DNA of 40,041 nt from assembly GCA_030149525.1 (NCBI GenBank), contig JASBRJ010000210.1:1-40041 (forward strand). The letters run 5' to 3'. This DNA comes from a bacterium (GTDB lineage Bacteria; Vulcanimicrobiota; Xenobia; Xenobiales; JADMJV01). Position 1 is the stretch's first letter. Every line of letters begins with the position of its first letter. The notes under the pieces were generated by a model, which saw only the letters and a program-made list of their open reading frames with translations, was not told the DNA's origin and ran no database searches. Positions 1-7,512 of the stretch are shown one piece after another. The translations under genes and the position numbers were made by a program.

Positions 1-56
1 AATGGTGCGGCGGACCGGAGGTTTGGAAGTCTACGGACCTGGGGTTTCGGGTCGAC

Positions 57-698
57 TTAGGGCGAGACTCCACACACTCCCGCTTGAAGACGGCGCCGAC
101 CGCGGAATAGCAAGGGCCCAACCACAGGCTCCTGGCAACGCAGTTTTTCCGCCAGGCCGGCAAACGATCTGACTCCCATGAGGTAAAGCAAAGTGACCGC
201 TCGCTCCGCCTTGGGTAACTCTCTCAAAGCGGAGACGATTCGTTGCCGGGTGACAAGGCCAAGAGCATCTTTGGGGAAATCGCTCACGTACCCCCGATCC
301 TCGGACGAAAGATCGATTCTGTGATCAAAACATTCGGCATAGGATGAGGGTGAGTTTTCAGCAGTCTCATCTTGGAAGAATTGGAGAAAATCAGACAGAC
401 ATAGGCGCTCTTCACTGTTTACGGGAGGCTCGTATTTGGTCGGATAGAGCTCTGCCGAGGCCAATACCAAAAACTCTCGCTCGCGGTGATAGACGTCGGA
501 GCAGACAGGGCAGTTCCCCAAAGAGATCTTGAACTCAACCCTTTTTGCCAGGTCAAAACGCTGTGTGATGAAGGCGTTCATCGTCGAGCTGGAGAGTTCA
601 CATTGAGGGCAGAGCGGCCAGACAAATTTCGACATTTCTTGCGCGAGACTTTCTTGGAGCCTGGGTATTATTTTGAATGGACTATCAATCCTCAACAC
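57..698 (-). CDS. zinc-ribbon / sigma-70 region 4-like protein
   Basis: A 213-residue protein of no family I can name. The N-terminal part has two CxxC pairs (Cys30/Cys33 and Cys63/Cys66), the layout of a zinc ribbon. Residues about 150-205 read like sigma-factor region 4: an RxxxxxALxxLPxxERxxxxLxxL pattern, then a predicted helix-turn-helix and a basic RGRRRLQ stretch. I see no region 2, so it is not a complete sigma factor. A regulatory or anti-sigma-like role is inference. The start is uncertain: GTG at 698 gives the full frame, but an ATG at 635 (Met22, just before the first CxxC) is also possible. It is divergent from the DUF2805 gene at 744. Confidence 0.6.
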   Translation of the reverse strand: MLRIDSPFKIIPRLQESLAQEMSKFVWPLCPQCELSSSTMNAFITQRFDLAKRVEFKISLGNCPVCSDVYHREREFLVLASAELYPTKYEPPVNSEERLCLSDFLQFFQDETAENSPSSYAECFDHRIDLSSEDRGYVSDFPKDALGLVTRQRIVSALRELPKAERAVTLLYLMGVRSFAGLAEKLRCQEPVVGPLLFRGRRRLQAGVCGVSP

Positions 699-743
699 CG
701 AACTTCTCGATTATATCCCACCAGGCGCGGGTAAAACTTTCTT

Positions 744-1001
744 ATGGAACGAGACTTACAGCCCGGCCAAGCCGATCGAATTGTAGAAATGGCGTGGGAA
801 GACAGAACTCCATTCGAAGCTATCGAGGCGCAATTCGGGCTGACGGAAAGCGACGTCATCGCTCTCATGAGAAGCAAGCTGAAAGGCTCTTCTTTTCGCC
901 TGTGGAGAAAAAGAGTTAACGGCCGCAGGACCAAGCACCAAAAGATCGCAGGCGTGGATCTCACAAGACATGTTTGCCCCACTCAAGGTAAGTTGAGGTA
1001 A
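744..1001 (+). CDS. DUF2805 / TIGR03643 family small protein
   Basis: An 85-residue basic protein. Its core (RIVEMAWEDRTPFEAIEAQF, then a GLTESDVIALMR helix, then SSFRLWRKRV and GR.TKH) is the highly conserved pattern of the TIGR03643/DUF2805 family, short proteins of unknown function in diverse bacteria. The predicted helix-turn-helix-like centre and basic tail would suit nucleic-acid binding, but that is inference. The last about 20 residues run past the usual end of the family core. It is transcribed away from the zinc-ribbon gene at 57-698 and towards the minus-strand lipoprotein gene. Confidence 0.8.
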   Translation: MERDLQPGQADRIVEMAWEDRTPFEAIEAQFGLTESDVIALMRSKLKGSSFRLWRKRVNGRRTKHQKIAGVDLTRHVCPTQGKLR

Positions 1002-1038
1002 CAAGGCTTATCCTCTGGAGTTTCGGATGTCTTTCTCG

Positions 1039-1332
1039 TCACTCATCGTCGGGGAGTTCTTTTTCCACCAACATCTCGTCATTGTACGAGGCCGACATGA
1101 CTTTTCCGCCGTCGAAAGACACATGTGAGCTCTCACCATAGTTCCAGATTTCGATGCTAGGAAACTGGGGGTGTTTCATCTTCTTGTCCGGTTCACCCAC
1201 AAGTTCGACCACCTTGGTCGCAGGGGCATCAAGCTCAATCTTTTTGAAATTCTCTTCGGTTGCTTTCGAGCCCATTCCACTGCATCCGACCAGAACTGAA
1301 AATAGGAAAATGGCAAATAAGAATCTTGTCAT
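1039..1332 (-). CDS. small lipoprotein, BamE/SmpA-like fold possible
   Basis: A 97-residue protein starting at the ATG at 1332. A longer frame extends upstream to 1494, but only this start places a signal peptide at the N-terminus: a short charged end, a hydrophobic run FLFAIFLFSVL, and a lipobox LVGC with the lipidated Cys17. The mature part has VVELVGEPDKK followed by IEIWNYG, the pattern of small outer-membrane lipoproteins of the SmpA/BamE type. I make that link on pattern only. It lies 92 bp downstream of the hypothetical gene 1425-1952 on the same strand and may be co-transcribed with it. Confidence 0.65.
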   Translation of the reverse strand: MTRFLFAIFLFSVLVGCSGMGSKATEENFKKIELDAPATKVVELVGEPDKKMKHPQFPSIEIWNYGESSHVSFDGGKVMSASYNDEMLVEKELPDDE

Positions 1333-1424
1333 ATCCGTAGTTTCTTCGTATCGAAATCTCCACCTTTCAATATTGAAGAGAGGGGAAGGGCTATTGATGA
1401 GTCTTTGGAGAAACAAAGTGCTTG

Positions 1425-1952
1425 TCAGCTTGGGCGCTTCAATTTGCTCAGAATATCCATCAGCATCGCTTTCTTCTCGGGCGAGCCCTTCCAATCGCTA
1501 GGATTGAGGCGTTGTTCAGGAACGAGATGGAAGCCGTCTGACGAACTTTTCTCGAGCAGCCACTCCTGGGTGGTGGAAGTGTCGGTGGCGGGGTTATAGA
1601 CGGTGCGGGTGACGCCCGTGCCGTCGGCCACAACAAACTCCATTTGCCCCTCCCCAAGGGTCAGCTGTTCGAAGGTTTCAGAGCCCACACGGGCTACACT
1701 TTTTTCATCGTACTCGAAATCCCAGCCGTTCATACCCTGGGGGGCGTTGGAGACAAAGTTCGCTTTGCCCAACTCACGATGGATATCGGTGGGTCCGTTG
1801 TCGACTTCCGGCAATTTTTGAAAAAGATCTTCGTAAATTTCGATGCTGCCTGTTTTCCCAGTTTGCGTTCGGCCATTTACAGGCGGTGCTTGACCGAGCT
1901 TGACCTGTTGGGCCGCCATTCGGGCGATAGATGCTTTGATCGGCATAGACAT
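1425..1952 (-). CDS. hypothetical protein, 175 aa
   Basis: I do not recognise this protein. It has no signal peptide or membrane segment. It is soluble and polar, with a Gly/Thr-rich middle (ADGTGVTRTVYNPATDTST) that looks like beta-strand segments, and a lysine-rich C-terminal helix. The ATG at 1952 is preceded by a GGAGG about 11 bases upstream, which supports the start. It follows the 367-residue gene at 2073-3176 on the same strand after about 120 bp, so a loose operon with that gene and the lipoprotein is plausible. Confidence 0.55.
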   Translation of the reverse strand: MSMPIKASIARMAAQQVKLGQAPPVNGRTQTGKTGSIEIYEDLFQKLPEVDNGPTDIHRELGKANFVSNAPQGMNGWDFEYDEKSVARVGSETFEQLTLGEGQMEFVVADGTGVTRTVYNPATDTSTTQEWLLEKSSSDGFHLVPEQRLNPSDWKGSPEKKAMLMDILSKLKRPS

Positions 1953-2072
1953 AATGGGTGAATCCTCCAGGGCCTTAGGTTAACATCGCACTGTTAAAGG
2001 AATGTCAATTTCTGGAGACTCAGTTATCGACGTCTTCCCACCGACAAGATTCGAGGAACGCGCTCTAAGTTT

Positions 2073-3176
2073 CTAGGCGATCTCCCAATCCTCATCGGGT
2101 TCCTCATTGTGCAGGGAGTCGTCGGCAACCAGGATGCTCTCGTCCAGGTCGTTCAAGGCCACGATCAGACCCTCTTCGTTTTGAGTTGTCATAACCGAAT
2201 AGAAGTCGTCCACTCTGGAGGCGATGTCGTCCTGGAAGAAGTCTTTGACCGCCTCCCAAGCCTTACTCAGCGGTTTGCCGAGGCCGGCCACCGCCTCCAC
2301 TCCTTTGCGAGCGGCAGGCTCCGCCCGATCAATGACCGGGTCCACGACCTTTTGGACGGTTTTGCTCATGGTGTAGGCTGAGTACACAAAGTTAGCCGTG
2401 CCGAAAATGGCCATGCCGGGGATACCCGCAACGCCGGTGAGCAGCATGGTGAGACCGGCAGCCGAGGCTATGTCCACCAGGCCCTTTAATTCCTTGCGAT
2501 TGTTATTCTCTTTGAGACCGTTGACCAGACTATGAACCCCCTGGCCGGCCTGCAACGCCCCGGCCACCGGTGCCAGAGCGATTCCCGCAGTCTTTAGCAC
2601 CGGCGAATAGCGTTTCAGTGAACGTGCGAGAAGTCCGGCCGAACTCACGGTGCGGCGCAGACCCAGAAACTGGCGCTTCTTGTTCTTCTCTTTCATACCC
2701 CAACCGATGGTGTAGAGGCCGCGAAAAGTATTGAAGGCCGCGTAACCTGGTAGAACGACCATCCTAGCCGCGAGCATTCCGGCGGAAGCCAACCCGGTCA
2801 GAGCCGCCGAGCCCAGGTCCTTGACTCCGTCGATCCCGGTGCTGACCTTCTTGGTTTTGCCTGAAAGGTATAACTTGTGCAAACCGTCGCCGACCTTCAA
2901 GCCCGCTGCAGCGAAACCCACGTACATTCCGGCGGCTCCCATGGAAGAGGCGATGCCGTCGCCTAAAAGCGAATTCAATTGCTTACTTCCGATTCGGAGG
3001 TTCAGAGCTACGCTGGCTGCATTGTCGCCCTGCCGGACGACCTTCTTGAAACCGTCGTAAGTTGTGTCCCAAAGATTCTTGGGCTTCTTGGCCGGAGTCT
3101 TCCCCTTGGCCGTTTGAGGCTTCTTAGAAGCAGACGCAGTCAGGGCCCGTTTTGATGAGCGAGAGTGAATTTGCAA
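2073..3176 (-). CDS. hypothetical Gly/Ala-rich helical protein, 367 aa
   Basis: I do not recognise this protein. Residues 1-35 are basic and rich in Lys, Ala and Pro, unlike a signal peptide. Residues about 55-260 are a run of Gly/Ala-rich amphipathic or hydrophobic helices (for example SSMGAAGMYVGFAAAGL, ALTGLASAGMLAARMVVL and MLLTGVAGIPGMAIFG) joined by short basic loops, which could insert in membranes or form a helical bundle. The last 60 residues are strongly acidic. The start is a TTG at 3176 with a GGTGGAG Shine-Dalgarno five bases upstream; there is no upstream ATG. The basic-head, acidic-tail layout resembles secreted effector or pore-like proteins, but no function is supported. Confidence 0.55.
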   Translation of the reverse strand: MQIHSRSSKRALTASASKKPQTAKGKTPAKKPKNLWDTTYDGFKKVVRQGDNAASVALNLRIGSKQLNSLLGDGIASSMGAAGMYVGFAAAGLKVGDGLHKLYLSGKTKKVSTGIDGVKDLGSAALTGLASAGMLAARMVVLPGYAAFNTFRGLYTIGWGMKEKNKKRQFLGLRRTVSSAGLLARSLKRYSPVLKTAGIALAPVAGALQAGQGVHSLVNGLKENNNRKELKGLVDIASAAGLTMLLTGVAGIPGMAIFGTANFVYSAYTMSKTVQKVVDPVIDRAEPAARKGVEAVAGLGKPLSKAWEAVKDFFQDDIASRVDDFYSVMTTQNEEGLIVALNDLDESILVADDSLHNEEPDEDWEIA

Positions 3177-3373
3177 GTTGGCTCCACCGTGAGACTGTTT
3201 AGGGACCCACGGAATGATAGTAGTGTCATCAAAACGTTATCAAAGGAGCGTCAAAAAAATGTCATATGGGAAAGTTAAATGGGGGAAGGATGGTCGTCGT
3301 CGACGCCTGCGACCACCACATCTTAGCTTTGCAGACCCAAGGTTTACAAAGCTAAAGCGTCGTACTCAGATCT

Positions 3374-4348
3374 GTGCACCTCGGGGAACTCATACCGATC
3401 ATCCTGCTTGCCCTCATCGTTGGAGGCCTGCTCGTAGGTCTGATCCCCTTCGCAGACCGCGACAAGTTACTCAAGGCGTTTATCGACAAACAACAGCTGG
3501 AACTGGAAGATGTTCGATTCGGGGAGCAAAAGCTCTGGGCGAAGCTGATGGGTCACAAGATGCAGCTAGCGATAAATGAGAATGTCCACATCAATTCGGG
3601 AAGCGGAGGTACGAGCCGACGAATCGTTCATGAGATTGAAGTTTCTCTCACTTTGCCCGGCTGCCCCAAAGGCCTATCGCTCTCTCGCGACACGCTAGGG
3701 TACACCCTTTTGGATCCGGACGGGCGGAGTGAACTGACCTTTGACGACCCTGATTTTGATAACGCCTTTTGGGTCAGCGCGGGAAATGAGGCTAAAGCCC
3801 GAGATTTTCTTTCACCGGAGATGAGAACCTGGCTGGCTCAATTTTTCGGAAGGCGAAAGGTCTCTCTAGAAGACGGAGTGTTGAAGCTGGTGAAGTCGTG
3901 TCACGTGAGATTTGGCGTTGGCACTCTGGTCAGTGTCGTACAGCCTTTCACGGATTTTCTCCGTGCTCTTAACGGGGCGTCTAGACCCAAGCTCAGACCA
4001 GGTTACATTTTGAAAGCTCAGTTGAGGACCTGGGCAGTGCCCACTGCCCTCTTGGGTTGGATGGCCTGGGCTTGTGGCTCACTATCACCGATTCACGAGA
4101 ACCTCAATGAGGCGGTCTTAGGTCTCAGTCTGTTGTTCGGACTCTGGTTTCTAGTGCCGCTTCCCGGTGCCAAAACGGTCTTCAAGGTGTGGTGGCCCAC
4201 GGTCGGTCTCATAGCGTTCGGCAACTTCCTCACGGCTGTTTGGCATTGGCCTATCGAATGGTATCAAAAGTTGGGAAGCTCGGCCGCGGGACTCCTACTT
4301 GGCCTACTCGTCTGGGCCGGCTGGAAAGATATGAGACGTCGAAAATAG
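3374..4348 (+). CDS. membrane protein of unknown function, 324 aa
   Basis: One hydrophobic segment lies right at the N-terminus (LIPIILLALIVGGLLVGLIP). About 190 polar residues follow, then three or four hydrophobic segments in the last 110 residues, ending in a basic KDMRRRK tail. The soluble part contains FDDPDFDNAFWVSAGNEAKA followed by LSPEMRTWL. That resembles the pattern in DUF3137-type membrane proteins, where a region with a bound or displaced value is followed by a release of membrane helices; this link is weak. The start is a GTG at 3374. An in-frame TAA at 3353 leaves almost no alternative, and no good Shine-Dalgarno is visible. It is the last chromosomal gene before the island's left repeat. 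A 6-bp hairpin (4348-4366) overlaps its stop. Confidence 0.6.
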   Translation: MHLGELIPIILLALIVGGLLVGLIPFADRDKLLKAFIDKQQLELEDVRFGEQKLWAKLMGHKMQLAINENVHINSGSGGTSRRIVHEIEVSLTLPGCPKGLSLSRDTLGYTLLDPDGRSELTFDDPDFDNAFWVSAGNEAKARDFLSPEMRTWLAQFFGRRKVSLEDGVLKLVKSCHVRFGVGTLVSVVQPFTDFLRALNGASRPKLRPGYILKAQLRTWAVPTALLGWMAWACGSLSPIHENLNEAVLGLSLLFGLWFLVPLPGAKTVFKVWWPTVGLIAFGNFLTAVWHWPIEWYQKLGSSAAGLLLGLLVWAGWKDMRRRK

Positions 4349-4407
4349 TATCAGGCGTCGTGATACAAGTTGTCGCGGGAACATCGAGACTCGCTTGAAA
4401 ATGAGCT

Positions 4408-4426
4408 GTTGATTCGCCATCCGCGA
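4408..4426 (+). repeat. left 19-bp direct repeat (attL candidate)
   Basis: GTTGATTCGCCATCCGCGA is identical to 30951-30969, about 26.5 kb away. It lies 60 bp after the stop of the membrane-protein gene. I see no tRNA gene here, so if this is an attachment site it is intergenic. It could instead be one copy of a dispersed genomic repeat. Confidence 0.5.
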
Positions 4427-4459
4427 CAGGGTTCTTGGGTGTGCGAGGGGAGTATGGTG

Positions 4460-4510
4460 GGGCGAGAGAAAGCCCGGTTTTATGGGGTTTCTGAGACTGG
4501 GGGAGATCTG
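4460..4510 (-). repeat. imperfect inverted copy of the right-end repeat
   Basis: Read on the minus strand, this stretch resembles the repeat at 30891-30942 (and 28874-28925). Shared blocks, in order on the plus strand here, are GGGCGAG, GCCCG, TGGGGTTTC and GGGAG, with small gaps between. By eye roughly two thirds of positions match. Together with the flanking direct repeat it gives the island inverted inner ends. Confidence 0.4.
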
Positions 4511-4544
4511 GGTTCGAGTGGGGCGAGGGGCTTTCGTGCAGGGG

Positions 4545-4564
4545 TGGCACACAAATTGGCACAC
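4545..4564 (+). promoter_or_regulatory. tandem TGGCACAC sites (integrase arm-site candidate)
   Basis: TGGCACAC occurs twice in direct orientation with a 4-base AAAT spacer. Tandem short direct repeats just inside an element end are typical of arm-type binding sites of tyrosine recombinases. A single related TGGCACAC also occurs near 29139, close to the other end. The function is inference. Confidence 0.3.
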
Positions 4565-4589
4565 TGCTGGGAGCCTTAAAAAAGACAGA

Positions 4590-5369
4590 TTACGGCAGTC
4601 CGAGCTTCGCCTTGAATTCGTCGCTCCACTGGGATTGCTCTTGAGCCAACTGTTCATAGAACGGTGTCTCTTTCAGGTTCCTCCAGTAGCCCATTATGAT
4701 CCCATCGGGAGCCAACCAGGTCTTTGCAATTGATGCCCCCGGCCCACTAGTGTTCGCACGTTCGGCCACTTCGAACTGCCAAAACTGGTTGTCGACGAAG
4801 ATTGTGACGATCTGCGTTCCATTCGAACTTTCAGTGTGAGTCAAGGGGCTTCCCCAAAGCTCGCCGCGAGGAATTGCGGGGTCCTCCGATATGAAACAGG
4901 GATAGGCCTCCACGGCCGGCGCGTTCTCAGTCAAAAGAATGTTACGAAGTCGTTCCTCGTGCTCTTGGCCAACTGACACCCCCGAGAAAGGCTTGATCGT
5001 CGCAACCGAAATCCGCCATAGAAGGGAGAGCTGAAACAATTTCATCGTCTCATATTCAAGACCTCTGTACTCGAAGCCGTAGGGTCTCTCTAAACCAGCC
5101 ATCCCCAGATTAACTCGGTCTGGAGCGACGAAGTAATTCTTCGATGCGTATCCCTCCAACCGGGACAGCTTAGTTTCGCACTTCTGACAAAGCAGCCGTT
5201 CTCTGTAGCCTTTCTGTTCCAAACGACTGCTCGGCGATTCGGAGCCGTCCATGTGAATCGCCTTAAAGCGGTGCTTTTCGTCATAGAGCGACTCATATAG
5301 GAACTCCGGCAGAACATGGCTGTTCCGCAGCTCTTCTTGGCTTTGACAGAGACGGCATTCGGCATTCAC
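4590..5369 (-). CDS. HNH-like zinc-binding protein, 259 aa
   Basis: The N-terminal 65 residues carry the pattern of degenerate HNH nuclease domains: Cys5-x2-Cys8, then Ser17-His18 in a NSHVLPEFLY block, then Cys61-x2-Cys64 in LLCQKCE, with a conserved KLSRLE helix after it. Four cysteines would hold zinc and the SHVLP histidine would sit at the HNH position. The final catalytic His/Asn is not obvious, so cleavage activity is uncertain. The rest (about 100-259) is an unrecognised alpha/beta region. The start is GTG at 5369. It is the first gene inside the island and is divergent from BREX, sharing the 5370-5550 promoter region. A nuclease or regulatory role beside BREX is inference. Confidence 0.6.
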   Translation of the reverse strand: MNAECRLCQSQEELRNSHVLPEFLYESLYDEKHRFKAIHMDGSESPSSRLEQKGYRERLLCQKCETKLSRLEGYASKNYFVAPDRVNLGMAGLERPYGFEYRGLEYETMKLFQLSLLWRISVATIKPFSGVSVGQEHEERLRNILLTENAPAVEAYPCFISEDPAIPRGELWGSPLTHTESSNGTQIVTIFVDNQFWQFEVAERANTSGPGASIAKTWLAPDGIIMGYWRNLKETPFYEQLAQEQSQWSDEFKAKLGLP

Positions 5370-5480
5370 GTCTCAAGTATACCAATGCTCGCCTCGATGT
5401 CCATAAGTGCCATAGGACACAATGTCGCCACCTCCCAGGATATTGAGTTTCTTTCTTCTCTCAGAAATTAGAGGTCGCAC

Positions 5481-5495
5481 TGACAGAATTTGTCA
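5481..5495. promoter_or_regulatory. TGACA-N5-TGTCA palindrome upstream of BREX
   Basis: TGACAGAATTTGTCA is a perfect 5-bp inverted repeat with a 5-base spacer. It lies 56 bp before the ATG at 5551, between the divergent HNH-like gene and the BREX operon. It is a candidate operator for either promoter. No BrxR-type regulator gene is visible next to BREX here. Confidence 0.35.
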
Positions 5496-5550
5496 TAGCG
5501 GACTGATATCGAGATATGAGCTTGTACAAACCAAGGACTCATGCATCAAA

Positions 5551-6141
5551 ATGTCGCACAATCCCCCCACAATGAGCCAAACCCAAACAGCCATAGATCT
5601 CGTCCGCCTGATGAAACTCCGCCTGGTCGTTGCGCGATTCGGCGAGATGGACGGTGCCAAGTGGTGGAACACAAATGGCGTATTGGGCCGTAAGGGAAAG
5701 CTCCTGATGAGTCGAGGTTTCCCTAAGACCCATCGATTCGCACAGGCTCGTGTTGTTTTCGCGGTCGCGAAAGCCCGAAGTGCAGAGCTTTTCAACGTTC
5801 CAGGCTGTGCCACCTTATGGCACCCTCCGGCGTCGTTGGAAGACGAATTCGATTCTCGATGGCAGGATTGGCTCGACGAAAGCGACCAATGGGAGAGCTT
5901 TTTTGACCAACTCCATCAACTACCGTCAAGCGATCTGGTCGCCACGCTGGAACATTTCGAACTCATCTCCGAAGAGCAGAAGGAGACAGTCACAAAGCTT
6001 CGCCGCGGTGCGCAGGGTCGTGCAGTTCTCCTCTCCGGAATAGACGAGGTCAGCGACGATGCTTTCACAATCCTGGCTGCAGCATTCTCGCGCGGCGAGG
6101 TCGGCAATCCCACCATTCCTTACGTGAGACTGGCAAGCTAA
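5551..6141 (+). CDS. brxE: BREX protein BrxE
   Basis: The first gene of the BREX operon, 196 residues. The N-terminal core (LRLVVARFGEMDGAKWWNT, then GVLGRKG, then a RGFPKTHRFAQARVVFAVA block) matches what I know of BrxE, a protein of unknown biochemistry described as a component of type 6 BREX. A small Cys-containing segment (VPGCATLWHPP) follows, then an acidic helical C-terminal half. The frame opens upstream to 5422, but family-like sequence begins only near residue 51 of that frame. I chose ATG 5551 because AAGGA lies upstream; ATG 5572 is equally possible. Its stop overlaps the brxA start (TAATG). Its presence with brxL rather than brxD/brxHI is unusual. Confidence 0.75.
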   Translation: MSHNPPTMSQTQTAIDLVRLMKLRLVVARFGEMDGAKWWNTNGVLGRKGKLLMSRGFPKTHRFAQARVVFAVAKARSAELFNVPGCATLWHPPASLEDEFDSRWQDWLDESDQWESFFDQLHQLPSSDLVATLEHFELISEEQKETVTKLRRGAQGRAVLLSGIDEVSDDAFTILAAAFSRGEVGNPTIPYVRLAS

Positions 6142-6923
6142 TGGCAAAACGGAAACGAGCCAATGTGGTCTCTTCCTTCACTATCATCAAAGGGGCGATG
6201 ATCGAGGACACTTACGCCGTATTTCAGGACTGGAACTTCGAGCTCTCTCGCGAAGAGAACCTACGAATCGTCCGCGACTCAAATACGATCGGAGCAACCA
6301 GTGCGGGATGGCTGCGAGATGTCTACAAGGTCCTCCACCGCCGCTTCGACCCGAACGGAGTAGATCGACCGCTTGTCGATTTGGCGAAGGGGCGGTGCAG
6401 CTATGATATGTGGAAGCCGATTCTGCTCTGGCACATGACACGCGATGAGTTCCTGGTCCGGGATTTCCTCATCGAATGGCTCTTTCCACAATACGAAGAG
6501 GGCACTCTGCGAGTAAGAACCGAGGAATTGACCCCTTACCTCCGGGCTCTCCACCAGAGGAAGCTTGTTCAGGAACCCTGGAGCCAAAGTACAATCGATA
6601 GAGTGGCCTCGGGCCTGCTTCGCATGACTACCGACTTCGGCTTGATGAGCGGAAAGTTACACCGAGAATTCGAGTCCTATCATCTCCCCGAGGAAAGCTT
6701 TCTGTACTTGCTCCATGCGATGACAGCTCAGCAGCCGAACGCAAGAGAGGTCATTCACTCGAAGGACTGGCGAATGTACTTGATGCATCCTGACGACGTA
6801 GAACGAGAACTCTTTCGGCTACATCAATTTCGCAAACTTCACTACGAGGCAGCTGGCAGTATCTCACAGCTCACTTTACCTTGCGAATCTGCGGCCGCCT
6901 ACGTCAAGGAGCTCGCTGCATGA
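6141..6923 (+). CDS. brxA: BREX protein BrxA (DUF1819)
   Basis: A 260-residue basic protein of the DUF1819/BrxA family, the small DNA-binding component of BREX. Visible family features are an N-terminal FTIIKGAMIEDTYAVF segment, a central WKPILLWHMTRDEFLVRDFL block, a helical TPYLRALHQRKLVQEPWSQS stretch, and a C-terminal LPEESFLYLLHAM helix. The length suits the family. The start codon overlaps the brxE stop by one base and the stop overlaps the brxB start (ATGA), so translation is coupled along the operon. Confidence 0.88.
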   Translation: MAKRKRANVVSSFTIIKGAMIEDTYAVFQDWNFELSREENLRIVRDSNTIGATSAGWLRDVYKVLHRRFDPNGVDRPLVDLAKGRCSYDMWKPILLWHMTRDEFLVRDFLIEWLFPQYEEGTLRVRTEELTPYLRALHQRKLVQEPWSQSTIDRVASGLLRMTTDFGLMSGKLHREFESYHLPEESFLYLLHAMTAQQPNAREVIHSKDWRMYLMHPDDVERELFRLHQFRKLHYEAAGSISQLTLPCESAAAYVKELAA

Positions 6924-7498
6924 GCGATTGGAAGAAGCGACTCCAGAACGATCTTGAGCCCATCCTGCGCTCCGACGATCCACGACCACAAATAAGTGCC
7001 TACCACGACATGCCTTACGCGATCTTTCGTTACCCTCCCAAGGAAGAGTTCAGCGTTAGGCAGGAAGTTGCGCTCCTCACAACCCGTCTGGAACAGAGTG
7101 GAAAACGGGTCACCCAGATATCGCTGGCCGAATGCCTAGCAGACGCCCTCACCCGTGCGGGACTCACACCCCAAAGAGTTGAGAAGGCCGAGAAGATGGC
7201 TGGTGTCGAGAAAATGGTCGACACAATCCACGCCGTGCTTGCAAAACGGCAACCGCTCGATGACTTGGTCGCTGAACGCTTGCCCCCCGGGTCAGACCCA
7301 TTTCGAGACATCGTTTTCATCACGCGTGCCGCCTCGTTGTTTCCCTTCTATCGGACTTCGTCTCTGTTAGAGCAACTGAAGGGCAAGGTCCACGTGCCAA
7401 GTGTGCTGTTTTATCCTGGCAATCTCGACGGGGCAGCAGGCCTGCAATTTATGGGGGTACTCGATGCCGAGCACAATTACAGACCAAAGATCTTTTGA
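6920..7498 (+). CDS. brxB: BREX protein BrxB (DUF1788)
   Basis: A 192-residue protein of the DUF1788/BrxB family. The start is ATG 6920, which overlaps the brxA stop; the frame is open slightly further upstream, but this start fits the operon overlaps. Family-like features are an early DMPYAIFRYPPKEEF segment with an arginine and proline-rich turn, a central predicted helix pair, DIVFITRAASLFPFYRTSSL, and a C-terminal VPSVLFYPGNLDG before a final NYRPKIF. BrxB is needed for BREX defence in systems that were tested and is thought to bridge other Brx proteins. It is followed closely by brxC. Confidence 0.85.
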   Translation: MSDWKKRLQNDLEPILRSDDPRPQISAYHDMPYAIFRYPPKEEFSVRQEVALLTTRLEQSGKRVTQISLAECLADALTRAGLTPQRVEKAEKMAGVEKMVDTIHAVLAKRQPLDDLVAERLPPGSDPFRDIVFITRAASLFPFYRTSSLLEQLKGKVHVPSVLFYPGNLDGAAGLQFMGVLDAEHNYRPKIF

Positions 7499-7512
7499 AA
7501 GGTAGTCCAAAC

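Noticed and set aside
4400-4580. tRNA or tmRNA end as attachment site
   Set aside because: I looked for T-loop and acceptor patterns near both 19-bp repeats and found no cloverleaf; the site appears intergenic.
5422-5550. Longer N-terminus for BrxE
   Set aside because: Residues before the ATG at 5551 show no family-like pattern and cover the probable promoter region and palindrome.
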